This document shows, one piece after another, positions 1-12,800 of a stretch of DNA of 64,000 bases; position 1 is the first letter of the stretch; the number at the start of each line of letters is the position of its first letter. The notes under the pieces were generated by a model. That model had not been told where the DNA came from. It saw only the letters and a program-made list of their open reading frames with translations, and ran no database searches. Position numbers and translations under genes: made by a program. Source of the DNA: Hymenolepis diminuta (lineage: Eukaryota; Platyhelminthes; Cestoda; Cyclophyllidea; Hymenolepididae); contig CAADRB010000044.1 of assembly GCA_900708905.1 (NCBI GenBank), positions 450,111 through 514,110 of the forward strand. The letters run 5' to 3'.

Positions 1-1202
1 AATCGGGACCTATCAGATTATCTACTTTTTACTTAGCGGATGCATCGTTCATCGCGTCATGTACCAATGTTCAATGCGGACATATTACATGATTTGAACT
101 GTAGGTTTCCGAATAAATTGATGTCCATGACGTTTAGGGTTGATAAAAATGAATGAGTGATCTTACCATTAGCGGAAAGCGAGTTATCCATCCCGGATTA
201 GAGAGGAAGACACCTAAAACATCGCGACACAAATCCTTTTATGGAAGTCTTCGACTATATTCTAATATTTTAGTCTTTCCTAGTTTCTCATTCATTTGCG
301 TTCAGTATTCCAAATAATACATATCCTTCCCTTACATTTGCAAACTCTTAAAATTTGCAATTTCTCATCATGAGAAACAGATAGTCAGGTATATAAGAGA
401 AAATATACTTTTCCCCAAGTCATATTTAGCTATCTGAAACCGATTTTTCGCTCAGATAAAGTTATCTCTAAGTTCCTGATTTTACTAATTCCACAATTAA
501 AATGAAGTTACATGTTATGCTTTGTTTACATGTTAATATGCAACCGATGATGTTTATAGTCACCGACCTTGAAGATATGACTGCTACGGAACTATTCTGG
601 GCTCATTTACCTTTCACCTCGTAGGCGGTTTGAACATATTTGTTGTTGTCATTTATTTGGGGATAATAAACACAATGTGCTGTTGCCAGCTTACACTCCC
701 TTAGAAGAAAACACGTGAGCATTTAATTACCAAATGGCGGCAGACCGAATCATGTGGAAACTGGAAATGAAATTGTTTAGCAATTTGTCTAGCCTTCTTC
801 TTTATTTCCACTCTTATCATATTCATCGAGTGGCTTTCTGAATATGAGAGATTTGACGCTTTTATAGAAGTCTTCTAAGAGCTAACCGTTATTAATCGAG
901 CGAAGGCTGGCAATCTTGTTTACTGGATCGATCCCGCATTCACTGACTTTGCACACCAATAAGTTGAAAGCTGCGCCACTGGTAAGATGTTTAGGCTTCA
1001 GTATACCTTTGTTGTTTTCCTCAATCGAATAAATGATCCCAAAATGACTCACATCAATAGGAAAAATTTCATGACTTGCTTCCCTCTAACTAAATAATGG
1101 TATTTAGCCGATTTAATTTTTTATCCCAGCTACAACTGGCATATAGTTTATTGTCCTGTTCTCATGTTTGTCCAAGTCCTCAGTCGATAAACTGATTTCC
1201 AT
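1..1202. other. Non-coding left edge, no feature recognised
   Basis: AT-rich sequence without an exon that I can support on either strand. The next exons of the minus-strand receptor gene (3529-45527) should lie in this direction. I looked for the expected continuation of its ligand-binding domain and for transmembrane exons here and found none. Confidence 0.5.
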
Positions 1203-1261
1203 ATGAACGTAACACATCGGCTTAAAAGTCCCGGGCCTAACAAAGAAAACACAAGTTTTTG

Positions 1262-1379
1262 GTTCAAAATTAGCTTTATTCATCAACGTAATCTCCATCA
1301 AGAGCAACGCAATCATTCCAGCCCTGCTCTAACATTTCAATACCACTTTTGTAGAACGATTTATCTTTTGCCTCAAAAT
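1262..1379 (-). CDS. Mariner transposase, C-terminal fragment (rest in gap)
   Basis: Reading the minus strand from the gap edge gives about 38 residues that end in a stop. They include KSFYKSGIEMLEQGW and CVALDGDYVDE, the conserved tail of mariner transposases. The frame is open up to the run of N. Upstream residues, including the catalytic aspartates and the helix-turn-helix DNA-binding region, are hidden. The open frames called across the N run are meaningless, and so is the overlapping minus frame at 1113-1316, which reads the same DNA out of frame. Confidence 0.8.
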
Positions 1380-2364
1380 NNNNNNNNNNNNNNNNNNNNN
1401 NNNNNNNNNNNNNNNNNNNNNNNNNNNNNNNNNNNNNNNNNNNNNNNNNNNNNNNNNNNNNNNNNNNNNNNNNNNNNNNNNNNNNNNNNNNNNNNNNNNN
1501 NNNNNNNNNNNNNNNNNNNNNNNNNNNNNNNNNNNNNNNNNNNNNNNNNNNNNNNNNNNNNNNNNNNNNNNNNNNNNNNNNNNNNNNNNNNNNNNNNNNN
1601 NNNNNNNNNNNNNNNNNNNNNNNNNNNNNNNNNNNNNNNNNNNNNNNNNNNNNNNNNNNNNNNNNNNNNNNNNNNNNNNNNNNNNNNNNNNNNNNNNNNN
1701 NNNNNNNNNNNNNNNNNNNNNNNNNNNNNNNNNNNNNNNNNNNNNNNNNNNNNNNNNNNNNNNNNNNNNNNNNNNNNNNNNNNNNNNNNNNNNNNNNNNN
1801 NNNNNNNNNNNNNNNNNNNNNNNNNNNNNNNNNNNNNNNNNNNNNNNNNNNNNNNNNNNNNNNNNNNNNNNNNNNNNNNNNNNNNNNNNNNNNNNNNNNN
1901 NNNNNNNNNNNNNNNNNNNNNNNNNNNNNNNNNNNNNNNNNNNNNNNNNNNNNNNNNNNNNNNNNNNNNNNNNNNNNNNNNNNNNNNNNNNNNNNNNNNN
2001 NNNNNNNNNNNNNNNNNNNNNNNNNNNNNNNNNNNNNNNNNNNNNNNNNNNNNNNNNNNNNNNNNNNNNNNNNNNNNNNNNNNNNNNNNNNNNNNNNNNN
2101 NNNNNNNNNNNNNNNNNNNNNNNNNNNNNNNNNNNNNNNNNNNNNNNNNNNNNNNNNNNNNNNNNNNNNNNNNNNNNNNNNNNNNNNNNNNNNNNNNNNN
2201 NNNNNNNNNNNNNNNNNNNNNNNNNNNNNNNNNNNNNNNNNNNNNNNNNNNNNNNNNNNNNNNNNNNNNNNNNNNNNNNNNNNNNNNNNNNNNNNNNNNN
2301 NNNNNNNNNNNNNNNNNNNNNNNNNNNNNNNNNNNNNNNNNNNNNNNNNNNNNNNNNNNNNNNN
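1380..2364. other. Assembly gap (985 N)
   Basis: Run of undetermined bases. The flanks are the two inner sides of one mariner element, so the missing sequence is most likely the transposase gene body. Confidence 0.99.
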
Positions 2365-2476
2365 TCATGAAATTTTAACAGCTGTCTGTTGAAGGTTAGT
2401 ATTAACTGAAAAAAGGTGGCTGCAATAAAACTAGCGCATCTATGTGTTAGTCCCGGGACTTTTCAGCTCATGTGTT

Positions 2477-3010
2477 ATATGCTTTTTCATTTCCCCGATC
2501 ATAAACCCTTCATGTGCTAGTTTGTCATTAAATTAGTTGTAGTTTCTGTAACTTAATTCATCTTAAGACAGCACGGTAATTAAATCAGATACAAAAACCC
2601 TTACAACTATTTTTATTCGACAAATAATACTTAATCCAAGTTTCCCATTTCAAATCCATCTATTTTAATAAAGATAGCCAGTCTGAGACTGTCTCCTTCT
2701 AATTAAATAAAGGAATTTACTCGAGTCCTCTTTCTATCTCCCGACTTGTTACTAAAACGTGGGCTAGTGGTGGACGGAACTTATGACCATTGCCAAATTA
2801 ACACTGAGGAAAAAACTGGGAATGAATATTTAAACAGTGTAGGCACTTTTAATTAGAAATCAAATTAGGCTTTTAGGATATTTAAGATGTAATGTTAAAA
2901 AGCTTTGAAACGCTAATATTTGATAATAGCTTTTATTCTACGAGCGTACAGTTTTCAAAACAATTTTATAACACAAATTTTTGAGATTACATACAATTGT
3001 AACTGTAGTA
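2477..3010. other. Non-coding, nothing recognised
   Basis: AT-rich stretch between the mariner end and a SINE-like repeat. I see no exon or structured element. Confidence 0.5.
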
Positions 3011-3011
3011 A

Positions 3012-3262
3012 TTTTGAGGCATAACTCCTAAGACCATTTAGGAAAACGTTTTTCAGCATTCATGATACATAGAGGGGTAGCATTATGGAGCTTGTCTGAT
3101 GAAAAACTCGAAATCTGCCGCATTTCTTTATTGGGCAGACTTGATCAGTGCGGCTGGCCATTCCGCTCTTTGAATTCGCACTGATGAGCATCGAATCCAT
3201 ACTCTCTAACTTCATAGACGAGCACTTTATTCTCTGCTTATCAATACGTCCAAATTACTTGA
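3012..3262 (-). repeat. SINE-like repeat (family A), tRNA-headed copy
   Basis: On the minus strand the copy begins with a tRNA-like stretch whose B-box-like word is GGATTCGATGC (about 3190). The body follows, containing the family words CTACCCCTCT and the AAAACG/CGTTTTCC block that recur in other copies. It is closest to the copies at 12415-12625 and 60150-60400. Confidence 0.65.
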
Positions 3263-3528
3263 CTGCCACATGGCGAATCTCTCTCTAGTATAACCATACT
3301 TCTTACAGTTCCGTAGCTCCTAAAGGGGAAGCCTTGTTCGTACAGGCACAATTAGTAGTCACACTAAATCTCATCTTTATTCTGTCTTGAATGGATCACA
3401 AATTAGTAGGTTTCTCTATTCTACATTGGTAATTTTTAAGGTGTATTCATTTCTTAAATAGACGCATAGCCTGCTGCTACGCCACCGGCAAATCAAAAGA
3501 AGAATAACTAATTCGCTAGCACATTTAC

Positions 3529-3823
3529 CAAAGTTCTCAAGAGACCGATTATATCCAATGGATGGAGCAGAGTAGGCCACAGCTTGGGAAAGTGAGAATG
3601 AGAATTTATGCATGAGTTTGAGGTCATAGACGGAGCATTCGGGTGGTATAATCTCTGGCGAATCCCAAGCGGTCTTGTCAATCCAAGGACTGAGGAACCA
3701 CACATAGCCCTTCTCGGCCAGCATGTTGAGGTGGAAGGCTGCACAGAGGATTTTCGCCGTAGCAGCCGCCGAGTGATCAACGATGATAATGCGAACATTG
3801 CGCTGTTTTATTGTCATCACGTT
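3529..3823 (-). CDS. Receptor coding exon 8: Venus flytrap lobe 2 (last exon seen)
   Basis: The acceptor is CTTCATTGTAG, phase 0, and the donor is TTTG/GTAAAT, phase 1. It encodes NVMTIKQRNVRIIIVDHSAA, then AAFHLNMLAEKGYVWFLSPW, which matches the GABA-B segment 'ARIIV...KKYVWFL-x-x-W'. Next comes FSFSLSQAVAYSAPSIGYNR. The next exon must begin with two bases that complete a G-starting codon, and it should encode the end of the flytrap before the transmembrane domain. Confidence 0.9.
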
Positions 3824-6800
3824 CTACAATGAAGATATTAATATTTAAAACAACTTGAGACATGCAGAAAATAGTGATAACCTGGCAAAATTGTCATCAT
3901 TTGACTATTCTTCTCACAAAAAGCAAGGTTTTCCTGAACACAATATGTAGTCATAATATTATAAACATTTAAGTTACTAGTAATAGTCAGAAGTCCACTC
4001 CTCTTTTTTAATTTAAGAATGTAAGCTGCTGAATATAATGTATGATCATTTTGCCCTCCCAAACGTAGGAAAAAATTAGTTGAAGTGGCAAAACCAACTC
4101 ATCCTAATTCAAAAACACCAATAAAAACAGGCCATTGTAGACAAGAGGACGAATCATGATTTTTGAATTTTGGAACGTAAACTACCCATTTAGTAAATAT
4201 TGCACAACTCGAATACAAAATCAAATTAAGCAAGACCCTTTGATACCTTAGCTTCTTCTTAATTCCCTCCCCCTTTATAATTTGTTGGGCCTGTTAACCA
4301 ATTTCAGTGTCACCCAACAGTTAAAATTGTAGTTTTATAAAGTTACCATACATTCTTTATGAAGTTAGCATATATTATATTATTTGGACAAGCGGATGCA
4401 TAGATATAAGGATATCATTTGGGAACGGCTAGGGAGATATGACTCATAGGATACGGGATTTTTATGTCTTCATTATTCAGCTCAGAAGAATATGTGCTGT
4501 TGCTTTTTCAAAAGATCCTTTATAGATATTCGCATTGAATCCAATGAACATTACGCCGATGAAATAATGGTCCAGCGGATCATAAACGTTTAATTATCTG
4601 GGAGCAACCTATATAGTCAATAGTCTAACTGATTAAATAGGATGGGTGTCTATACAATTTCGGTGTATTTTTTTCTTTTAATGACCAAAATTAGAGTTAG
4701 CATGATTGTAATATAGCAGAGTTTGCAAAATTTCACTTAAAGTGAAGTTTAATTAACACTTTATAAATCGACAAACCTGATAAATTACCGAAAAATGGCC
4801 CCAATATTTTAATAACTTTTACATAAATTTACGACAAAGCAGTGAAATTAGCAGTAACGAGTAAAATTAGGAGAAAACGAGGAAATTTGTTTATCTTGCT
4901 CAAATAGATCGGAGTAGCGTATGCTTTGGAAAAAAAATGCTCAACTTTTAGTGACTACTTGTGAAATATATTTTGCAAATATTTCAAATACCTGCACCCC
5001 AAAGGAAGACATAAATAAATCAACTTGCAAATTTTGTGTTCCATAGTATGCCAGAGAAAATTCACGATCGCACAAACTAAATTTCCCTAGTCTCTCCATT
5101 AAGTCAGGATTTTAAAATCTATCATAGCATTCCATTCAACGCACATATTAGCTCATACGACCGTGTTTTTTTACTGTTGGGAAGTCACCAAGTAGGTTAC
5201 AACTAAGGAACTGGAAGCAGACTAAGCTATCAACCTTGCTAACAAGTAAGAAAGCACGGTAGCACACAGACTAATATGGAAAAACAGTGATAAGAGAGCA
5301 TGAAATATACTCAACATGAACCTCATACTGTGGAGACGGAAATGACAAGATAGACGTTTCTTTTAACCTTTGTACCCATTAAAACACCCTGTTCTACCTT
5401 TCTATTTTCTCGATCTTACACAACTTTGCGTCCACTCATTTAATAAGGCTTATTTTTTAATAAATACTTTTCAATCACGCTTCCAACGGTGGCTCATCAG
5501 AGTGTAAAGCCATTGTAAGGTGACATATTTAAGCCTAATTTGGTCGGTCTCCTAAAAGTAGTCCTACTGATTGGATATAAAGCCATTTAACTATGTATCT
5601 ACCTGTACGACTAAATAAGATAGATATTATTACTAAAAGATTTAATTTGGAGAATTCTGGCCCCTAAAAAACGACTGAAGGCGGAAATACAATTTAGTTC
5701 AACTCCCCGTTAACGATCCAATGCACTCCCTTTAAATTTCCCATCGGAGAGGTAATATAGAGAAATAAAAGAACAGATAAAAAAATTAAAATTCTGAACA
5801 AAAAGAGATTGGAGGGGGAGAAGGGGAAGGACATTATTGTCGATAACAGGAACTTCGATTTAACAAAAGAAAATAGCAAACTTGAGGGCAGCCAATGGAA
5901 ATGTCCTTTCACATGATTTCTAAATGAATAGAGAGAAAGTGGAAGAGAAGAAAACAAAAGTAACTGCTTTTAAGGAAGGGAAAAAGAGTAATGAGGTACA
6001 ACCTTTCGGAGAAAGTAGACAGGTACAAGATGCGGGGTGAAAATCTGAACAATCAAATGATCGAGGAGCTATATTAGACAGCAGATACACAAGGCAGAAC
6101 TTCTCATTAAACCACTCTCCATTGAGTCTCCTGTATTTTATTTTTGTTTCCAAATCTTCTACATCAAATACCTCCCTCTATTTGATGATTCTTAAAATGA
6201 ACCATTATAAAATATACCAGGTTTAACTCTCAGGCCTTTCCCTTCTCATCAAATTTGAATGATTTTTAAATTAAACAATAAGAACATGGGTCAGTAACTT
6301 GAAATGAAATCATAGTAATACCTTTTGAGCGACAGCGTACGTGAGCATTGATTCTTTGACTTCAAAATCGTCTACTAGAGTGACATTGTATGCCATGAAG
6401 CCCTCTCGATAAAAGTAGTGGTCGTCCTTTCTAAATATCGCCACCCGCTTCCATTGCCACTCCTGGAAAAGCCGACTGAAGATAAAACTATAGGAGAAAA
6501 GGGAAAAATTAGTTTAAAGCCAACAAAGTCGAAAACAAATAATCAATTGTATTTCTACACCACTTTGGGACGCGTCCTTTGTCCTGTATTTCTGTCTCCC
6601 TTTCCTAATGAACTATCTCCTATAGCTATGTCAAATTAACCTAAACATAGTTACTTTTCGCACTTACCCAATAAAACATATTTGGTAACTCTTGTTTTCC
6701 TACTAACTCTGAATAGATTGGAATTGACAAGTAAGAACATGGGGTGGTTGGGTTTTCAACCATCCCATCCTTTTCATTTAGTAGATTAATATTGCGCACG

Positions 6801-9800
6801 TCCCAGTTATCATTAAGAAGCACTAACCGAATACTACAACAAATGCCCTGATGGATATTGGAGAACGCTTAGCTTTATGAGTTCAAGATTTATATCACGC
6901 TATGAGCTTATAGAAAATAGAGCATACCTTGCCGTGTAGGCAGAGGGAATTGTTCGAAAGAAGAATTTATAGTGTTTCTGCCATAGGAAGGAGGCTGATT
7001 CGACCGTGGGAGAAATAACAAGGACTCGTCGTAGATTGGCCAAACGGACAGTCGCCTCGATAGCGTCTGGACAAAGAGCAACTAAAAGAGGGGGAAAGTA
7101 GAAACATGGAAAGTCAAAACAATATGCATGTGTTCCAGTTTCAATTGCAAAATTTGCCAAAAAATCCCTGACATCGTAAGTGTAAAATGGTTTTAAGTTA
7201 TTACAAAGTACACCAATTAAATTAGTAATATACATTTTTCTATGTCTAAAGTCTTGGAAATCAGATGCACTCTATATTTTCTCAGAGAAAAAGGTAGTTT
7301 ACTAAAATAAAAAATTCCCAAGCCTCTCTTGACCAACACTAACAAGTACGCTTGGTAGTGTTAATCACTAAATGTGTGTCCGAGAGCACAGATCCTTGGG
7401 CACAGATGTGCGTGTCTCGTCTTCAGACGACCTATTAATCCTACGTTTTATAGATAAATATCTAGTAATTTTGATTTAGCAGAGCTACGTAAACTGTGTT
7501 TACTCATCTCTGGTACGTTGATTGTAAGTTGCTGAATATCACGTATGATCATTTTGCCCTCTCAAATATCAGAAGTAGCGATACCAACCCTTCAGAATTA
7601 AAAAATGATCAGTAAGCACTGGGCATCGTAGACAAGCGTTTACTGCAATCCAGAGGACAAATCACGAAATGTAAATATTGAAACGTGAGCCACTCATTTA
7701 GTAAACATAGGCATCGCGAATCCAAAAGTCAAATGAAGTAAGACTCAAAAACACCTGGATGTTCCTCTCAACACCTATTCCTTCTGGTCATCTATTTCAG
7801 TTGTGGGTTTCGATAAAATAATAATGATAATAGGATTTGAAAGAGAAACGAGATTACCAATGTAATAAAAGTTGTGCTGAAATGAGTTAAGTTTACTTAA
7901 AGTAGTTACAAATTTATTGTTAAAAAATTGAAGGTAAAATTATACCTAAACATTCGTCTGCAGTTTTATAAATCCTTTAGTATTAGCAACTCAGCAAACA
8001 CTTGAAAATTTAAACTCTCGAAGATTCTTACAAGTAATAATAAAAAATCATGCATACAAACTCAACACCAGCTATCACAAAACGGGTAGGAAATTATCAC
8101 GAGGGCTAGAATTTTATTTCCCAAAGGACTGGGGAATAAGTGACCACCAAATGTATTTAAACAATAACCCACTTGAAGTAGAATAAAATTAAAATCCCTC
8201 GTTATTGTTGCTAAACTGTTTTAACTACTGCTTATAATACTAGTTAAATCTAATATAAGCCCTAAGCATGTTGGAAATAGGCTTGTAACCCTGCTAGCCC
8301 AAACCGAAACACACATCTGTACATAGAGTGGACCAGTGGGAGAGTCGAACTGGGAGCTCAGTGTGGCAATTTGCTATATCAGAGGCCTCATAGCCATCGG
8401 TCGCTATCGTTCTTGGTGTGGAATCAGGCGGACACTTCATCGAAAACAGAAATTATCATGATAATGTTTACCATTCATATGAAATAGGGGAAAATGAATA
8501 TTTTGACATCTCGATCACTGGAAGAAAAAATGAAATGAAGCGGCAAGACCGACTCTTCTTGATTAAAAATACGGTCAATAAGTACCGGACATCGTAGACA
8601 AATTTTGCAGAAATCCAGGGAACGAATCGTGAAATTTGAATTTTGGAAAGTGAACTGCTCATCTAGTAAATATAGTACGACCCGAATTCAAAAATCAAGT
8701 GAACTAAGACTGCCATCATGACGTTATTCTCACTATCTTTTGATACCCTCTTCTTTATCAACTGTCGGACTTTTTGGAATTCAATTACTTTTTTCAATTA
8801 AAAAAGGCCATTTTTATTTGCTTTACCGTGGATGACAATAATAGCTATCATAATGAGCACGCCTGTAGCATAACGATTAATGTACAGGTCTGTGATGTTA
8901 GAATTAAAGGGTTCTATGTCGATTGGTACACACCCAATGAGTGGAATACCCGCACTAGTTAAGCCTGACTAATTAAGGGAGCGGTAGAAATAGGGCAACT
9001 CGTAAGAGGGGCTCTACCATGCTACCCCTCTAACCAAGATGTGTTGGGAAACCCTCTCCTAAATGGGCTCGATAACTATTTCCACATATATTAATTCAGA
9101 GGTCCCATTCTAGATTCATCGGTCCAGAGAATGAACTAACAAGCACGTCTTTGAAACAACGATTAACTTGACCCTCTATGAGGTCATAGTTCGATGCCTA
9201 TCGATAGGCACCCAGTGAGCGGAATGGCCAACAACACTGGGTAATTCTAGCTAATAAAAAGTAGTAGAATTTGAGATTTTCACCAGGGAGGCTTCATAAT
9301 GCTGCCTCCTTGATCCAAGATGAGTTTTGGTAAACACACCCCTAAGTGAGCTCATGTACCAACTAAGAGGTTCTTACTCTATATTCATATCGAACTTGTT
9401 AAAAGAGAAATAGTGGAATGTGAAAGTTCCGTTCAAGCATGGTAGTTTTCTGACCAAGTTGGTGCTGGAAAGTACTCTCTTTTAAGTGATTTGGGAATAA
9501 ATCACAAGAATTAATGCTACTAGACCGACATGATTATTATTCAGTAAACCACAATAATCTGACTATTAAATGAAAAATAACAAACTACTGCCCTTCTCGT
9601 CAGTGCTCACACTGGTTATGAATAAATGTATTTGCACGTACCAACCTATCTACCTCTATTGGTGAGAGTGAAATGTGCGTCAATGGCATGGTGGTGAAAC
9701 GTATATGATATAAATCGTGAGTCCGATACTGTCGTTACTATTCGTCGAGAGAGAAGAGAATAAGAGTTTCTCATCAGATCATCAGATGGCCTTCCTTATG

Positions 9801-12800
9801 TTAGTTTTTTATTCAGTTTGAGCCCTAGAAAGCCTTTTTCTGTTAAGTGCTTGTGATTAAAGAATTAATGTCATTCAATAAATTTACTAGCACTGAATAA
9901 AAATCAATGGTTTAGTGAGTGACTGAACAATGACAAGCTACTGCTTTTCGCCTCAATACCGGTTATGAATAAATGTACTTAGAAGTACCTATCCACCCCC
10001 ATCACAAATGAAGTGCGTGTGTCACATGCGCTTGTCACAGTCGACTACACAAGCAATCACATGCAAGAAAAAACACAGTATCATCATTTCCATACCTCCA
10101 CTCACAGTTATTCTATCTCATTTACATTTATCTCTAATACTAAGTATTCATGGCTATTACGAAATTGTCAATGCCAATTATATAGAGTTAATGAGGAATT
10201 ACTAATCAAACTTGAACTTTGGGAAATAGATGACCTGATTATTGATGAGACCATGAAAGGCACAGATAGTGCTCTAGACACGTTCTAAAGACATCAACCG
10301 ACAGATTAAAGGAATCTCCATAGCTTTCTTTGGCATTCATCACAATTTCCAGATTCTGTATAGCCCAATTCCTTGTAAATAAAGAATTAAGAGGTCAGAT
10401 ATTCATCTCTGATCGTAATCAAACTCTTCTTCCTTTTCATGACTTCAGAGCTGAAGGAATCACTGAAACCAAGGCAGCTATAGATAATGTAAAGACAACT
10501 CGTAAAGCTCCAACCCATTTTAAAATGTCTTTGTAGAACCAATCCTCTATTACGGCCCTTCCACAATAGTACTAAGGGTGTCTGATAATAACGGGCTTAA
10601 GACTCTCCTTAATACTGCCAGAAGGGTGATCTTAGGATTGCGATTTTGCAGAGCCATAATCTGTTAAGCGCTAGTCCTCTGGGAAATCACGCAGCCAATT
10701 TCCAACGAAGAAGACTTCGTCCTTAGGCCGCTATGAAACGTCTTCCTAGCTCCCTTACCCTAAAGGCTCTTCTGAGCCTTCATCGGAAAAAACTCACATA
10801 GATTCATGGCCAAGATAAATGGATAAGAATGCCAAGGAAGTATTTGATTTGACCGGGTTGTCATGGCTAACACAGCCAACGACGTCAACTCGTTTCTATT
10901 ACCGCAAATCCCTACCTTAAGAGAATTTTAGCGAAAACGATGAAAGGCGAAGCTAACAACCGCGTGTGAATGTTTGTTGAAAGAAAAAATGCTCTTGCAC
11001 AACAGGCAGAATCACCGTTCCTCGATCACAATGGTTAACAAGACCTTTAAATGTCCATTTTTTTTATAAACAACACATTTCGGAATGTCATCTTCAGTGT
11101 TGACGTCGCATTCAGTGCAAGCCTCTTCGAAAAATCGTTTGAAAAAGTGGCAGCAGCTGAGAAGAGAAGAATTAATCATCTCGACTCCCAAAACCATTTC
11201 TCTTCTATTGTAGCAATGCACCTACTTACCAGTTTTAGATATCGTAAACTACCCTTATAAATATAAAAGGGGAACTCACAGCCCTCACTAAGGCAATGGT
11301 AAATTTATTTTGGCTGTACTTTTACCTAGTAGACCATTCCCAGACGCTAAGAGTAGAATACCAGTATTAAAATACCATTCTAAGTGCAAGGGAAAAATAC
11401 TCTATTTACACACCAGATCTCTAACGGTGAGTAGAGAGACATCGAATGACTTTTTTAAATACTCATCAAAAATATTGTCGGACCATATGCTAACTTACGC
11501 CAAACTTCTATTGGTTACTCATCTGACAGTATATGCCACATATTATAACTTGGCCAGTATATCACTTCCCAAGCCTATTAGTAGAAGATATTTTAAAGCC
11601 ATTCTAATGAGAAATTCATATCCATCTCCACTCCTCTGTTGATCGGAATTAACCAGTGTATTTTCCCACCCTGATCACCAAATGTGAGCCGACTTCGTGA
11701 CCTTTGACTCGGCGGACATGTACATTGACCACCGTGCCACTGATGTATTCTAACACTTTTCCGTTTTTTCGTACTCTGCAGGGACTTCAGCTCATTTCCT
11801 ACCATTCTCATTGATCTTGGTTTCTATTCAACCATCAAGGTTCTAATTTGGAAAACGTGGTTGTCTACTCATAGCCATAAGGGAAATCTTTATATCTGTA
11901 AGGACATTAATCTTAGTATAACAATTTGGCAACCGTAGCTCCCACATCATCTTCATAGAAGTTTGAACGCCGGATTTCTCCTCAAGCTCACAGGAGGTTC
12001 ATTCTGCAAAAAATTATAGAATACTAGTCTTTCTAATTGTGGTAACTACGAAAACAAAGCGACGTCATGCAAAGAATAAATCATCCACGTGACCTCACCC
12101 TTACACTCCCTTGGCAGGCAATACACCGCGCGCATGCATAGGAATGCACAGCGCTTTCTGAGCGATGGAGAAATGCAGAGAGAATTTATGGCATCACGTC
12201 ACAGAGTTTTAAGCCTTCACGTGGTAACTACGTACGTGAGTGTGTGTCTAGAAGAAGAGACTTCTTAATTAATCTTAAAGCATGTAGACACGATAAGGAC
12301 GTGAAAGAGCGGATAATTACTGAGATTGGAAACATGCATTTATTTTAAAACCAATTTTTTATAGTAAACATTTCTCTCCCAGAAATGAAGACATGTAGCA
12401 GTAGATTATTTTTACTTAGTTCAGGCCCATTCAGAAAAGCGCTTTCCAACGTTCATCTTGAATAGAGGGGTAGTACCAGGGAGCCTCGTTGATGAGGAAC
12501 TCAAATTCTGTCATTCGCTTTTATCAGGTGGACTTAACAAACGCCGTTTCGTCTACTGAATGTTTATCGATGGTTATTGAACCCATGATCTCTGATTTCC
12601 CAGAAGAGCATGTTAACCAAAACGTCACTTAGCAATCTTTTCATTTATAAGACATAAGATAAATATTCTAGAGCCACTTTGATAAGAAACTTGCATTCTG
12701 ACTCTCCTCCTATAACCAGTTTTAATTGGCAGAATGAATAACTCTGTTCAGTAGATGTGTGCCAATAGGTATCGGATCCGTTGACCGCTGCATCAATGGT

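Larger units (their letters stand above)
1203..2476 (-). mobile_element. Tc1/mariner-family transposon, centre hidden by an assembly gap
   Basis: Two inverted ends sharing the core AAAGTCCCGGG and the outer word TAACACAT face each other at about 1209-1240 and 2440-2476. They are joined by 985 undetermined bases. Just inside the left end, the minus strand encodes the C-terminus of a mariner transposase (1262-1378) with the typical ending GWNDCVALDGDYVDE and a stop. Just inside the right end is a leader that resembles mariner 5' untranslated sequence. The total of about 1.27 kb is the normal mariner length, so the gap is probably a collapsed or unresolved young transposon copy. The element lies downstream of the last visible exon of the receptor gene, most likely in its next intron. 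The catalytic DD34D region falls in the gap, so activity cannot be judged. Confidence 0.88.
3824..6321 (-). other. 2.5-kb intron 7 of the receptor gene
   Basis: Contains a family B repeat (4000-4245) and a purine-rich tract on the plus strand (about 5800-5960). No exon can be supported inside it. The minus frames at 5694-6153 are low-complexity products of the purine tract. Confidence 0.75.

Noticed and set aside
1203..2378. 391- and 331-codon frames spanning the N run.
   Set aside because: Open only because N translates as X. The real coding sequence there is the minus-strand mariner transposase.
3090..3115. CTGATGA followed by CGAAA in a family A repeat, reminiscent of a hammerhead ribozyme core (such motifs are known in some flatworm SINE-like repeats).
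   Set aside because: The seven bases between the two core words cannot form stem II, and other copies of the repeat do not keep the core words.
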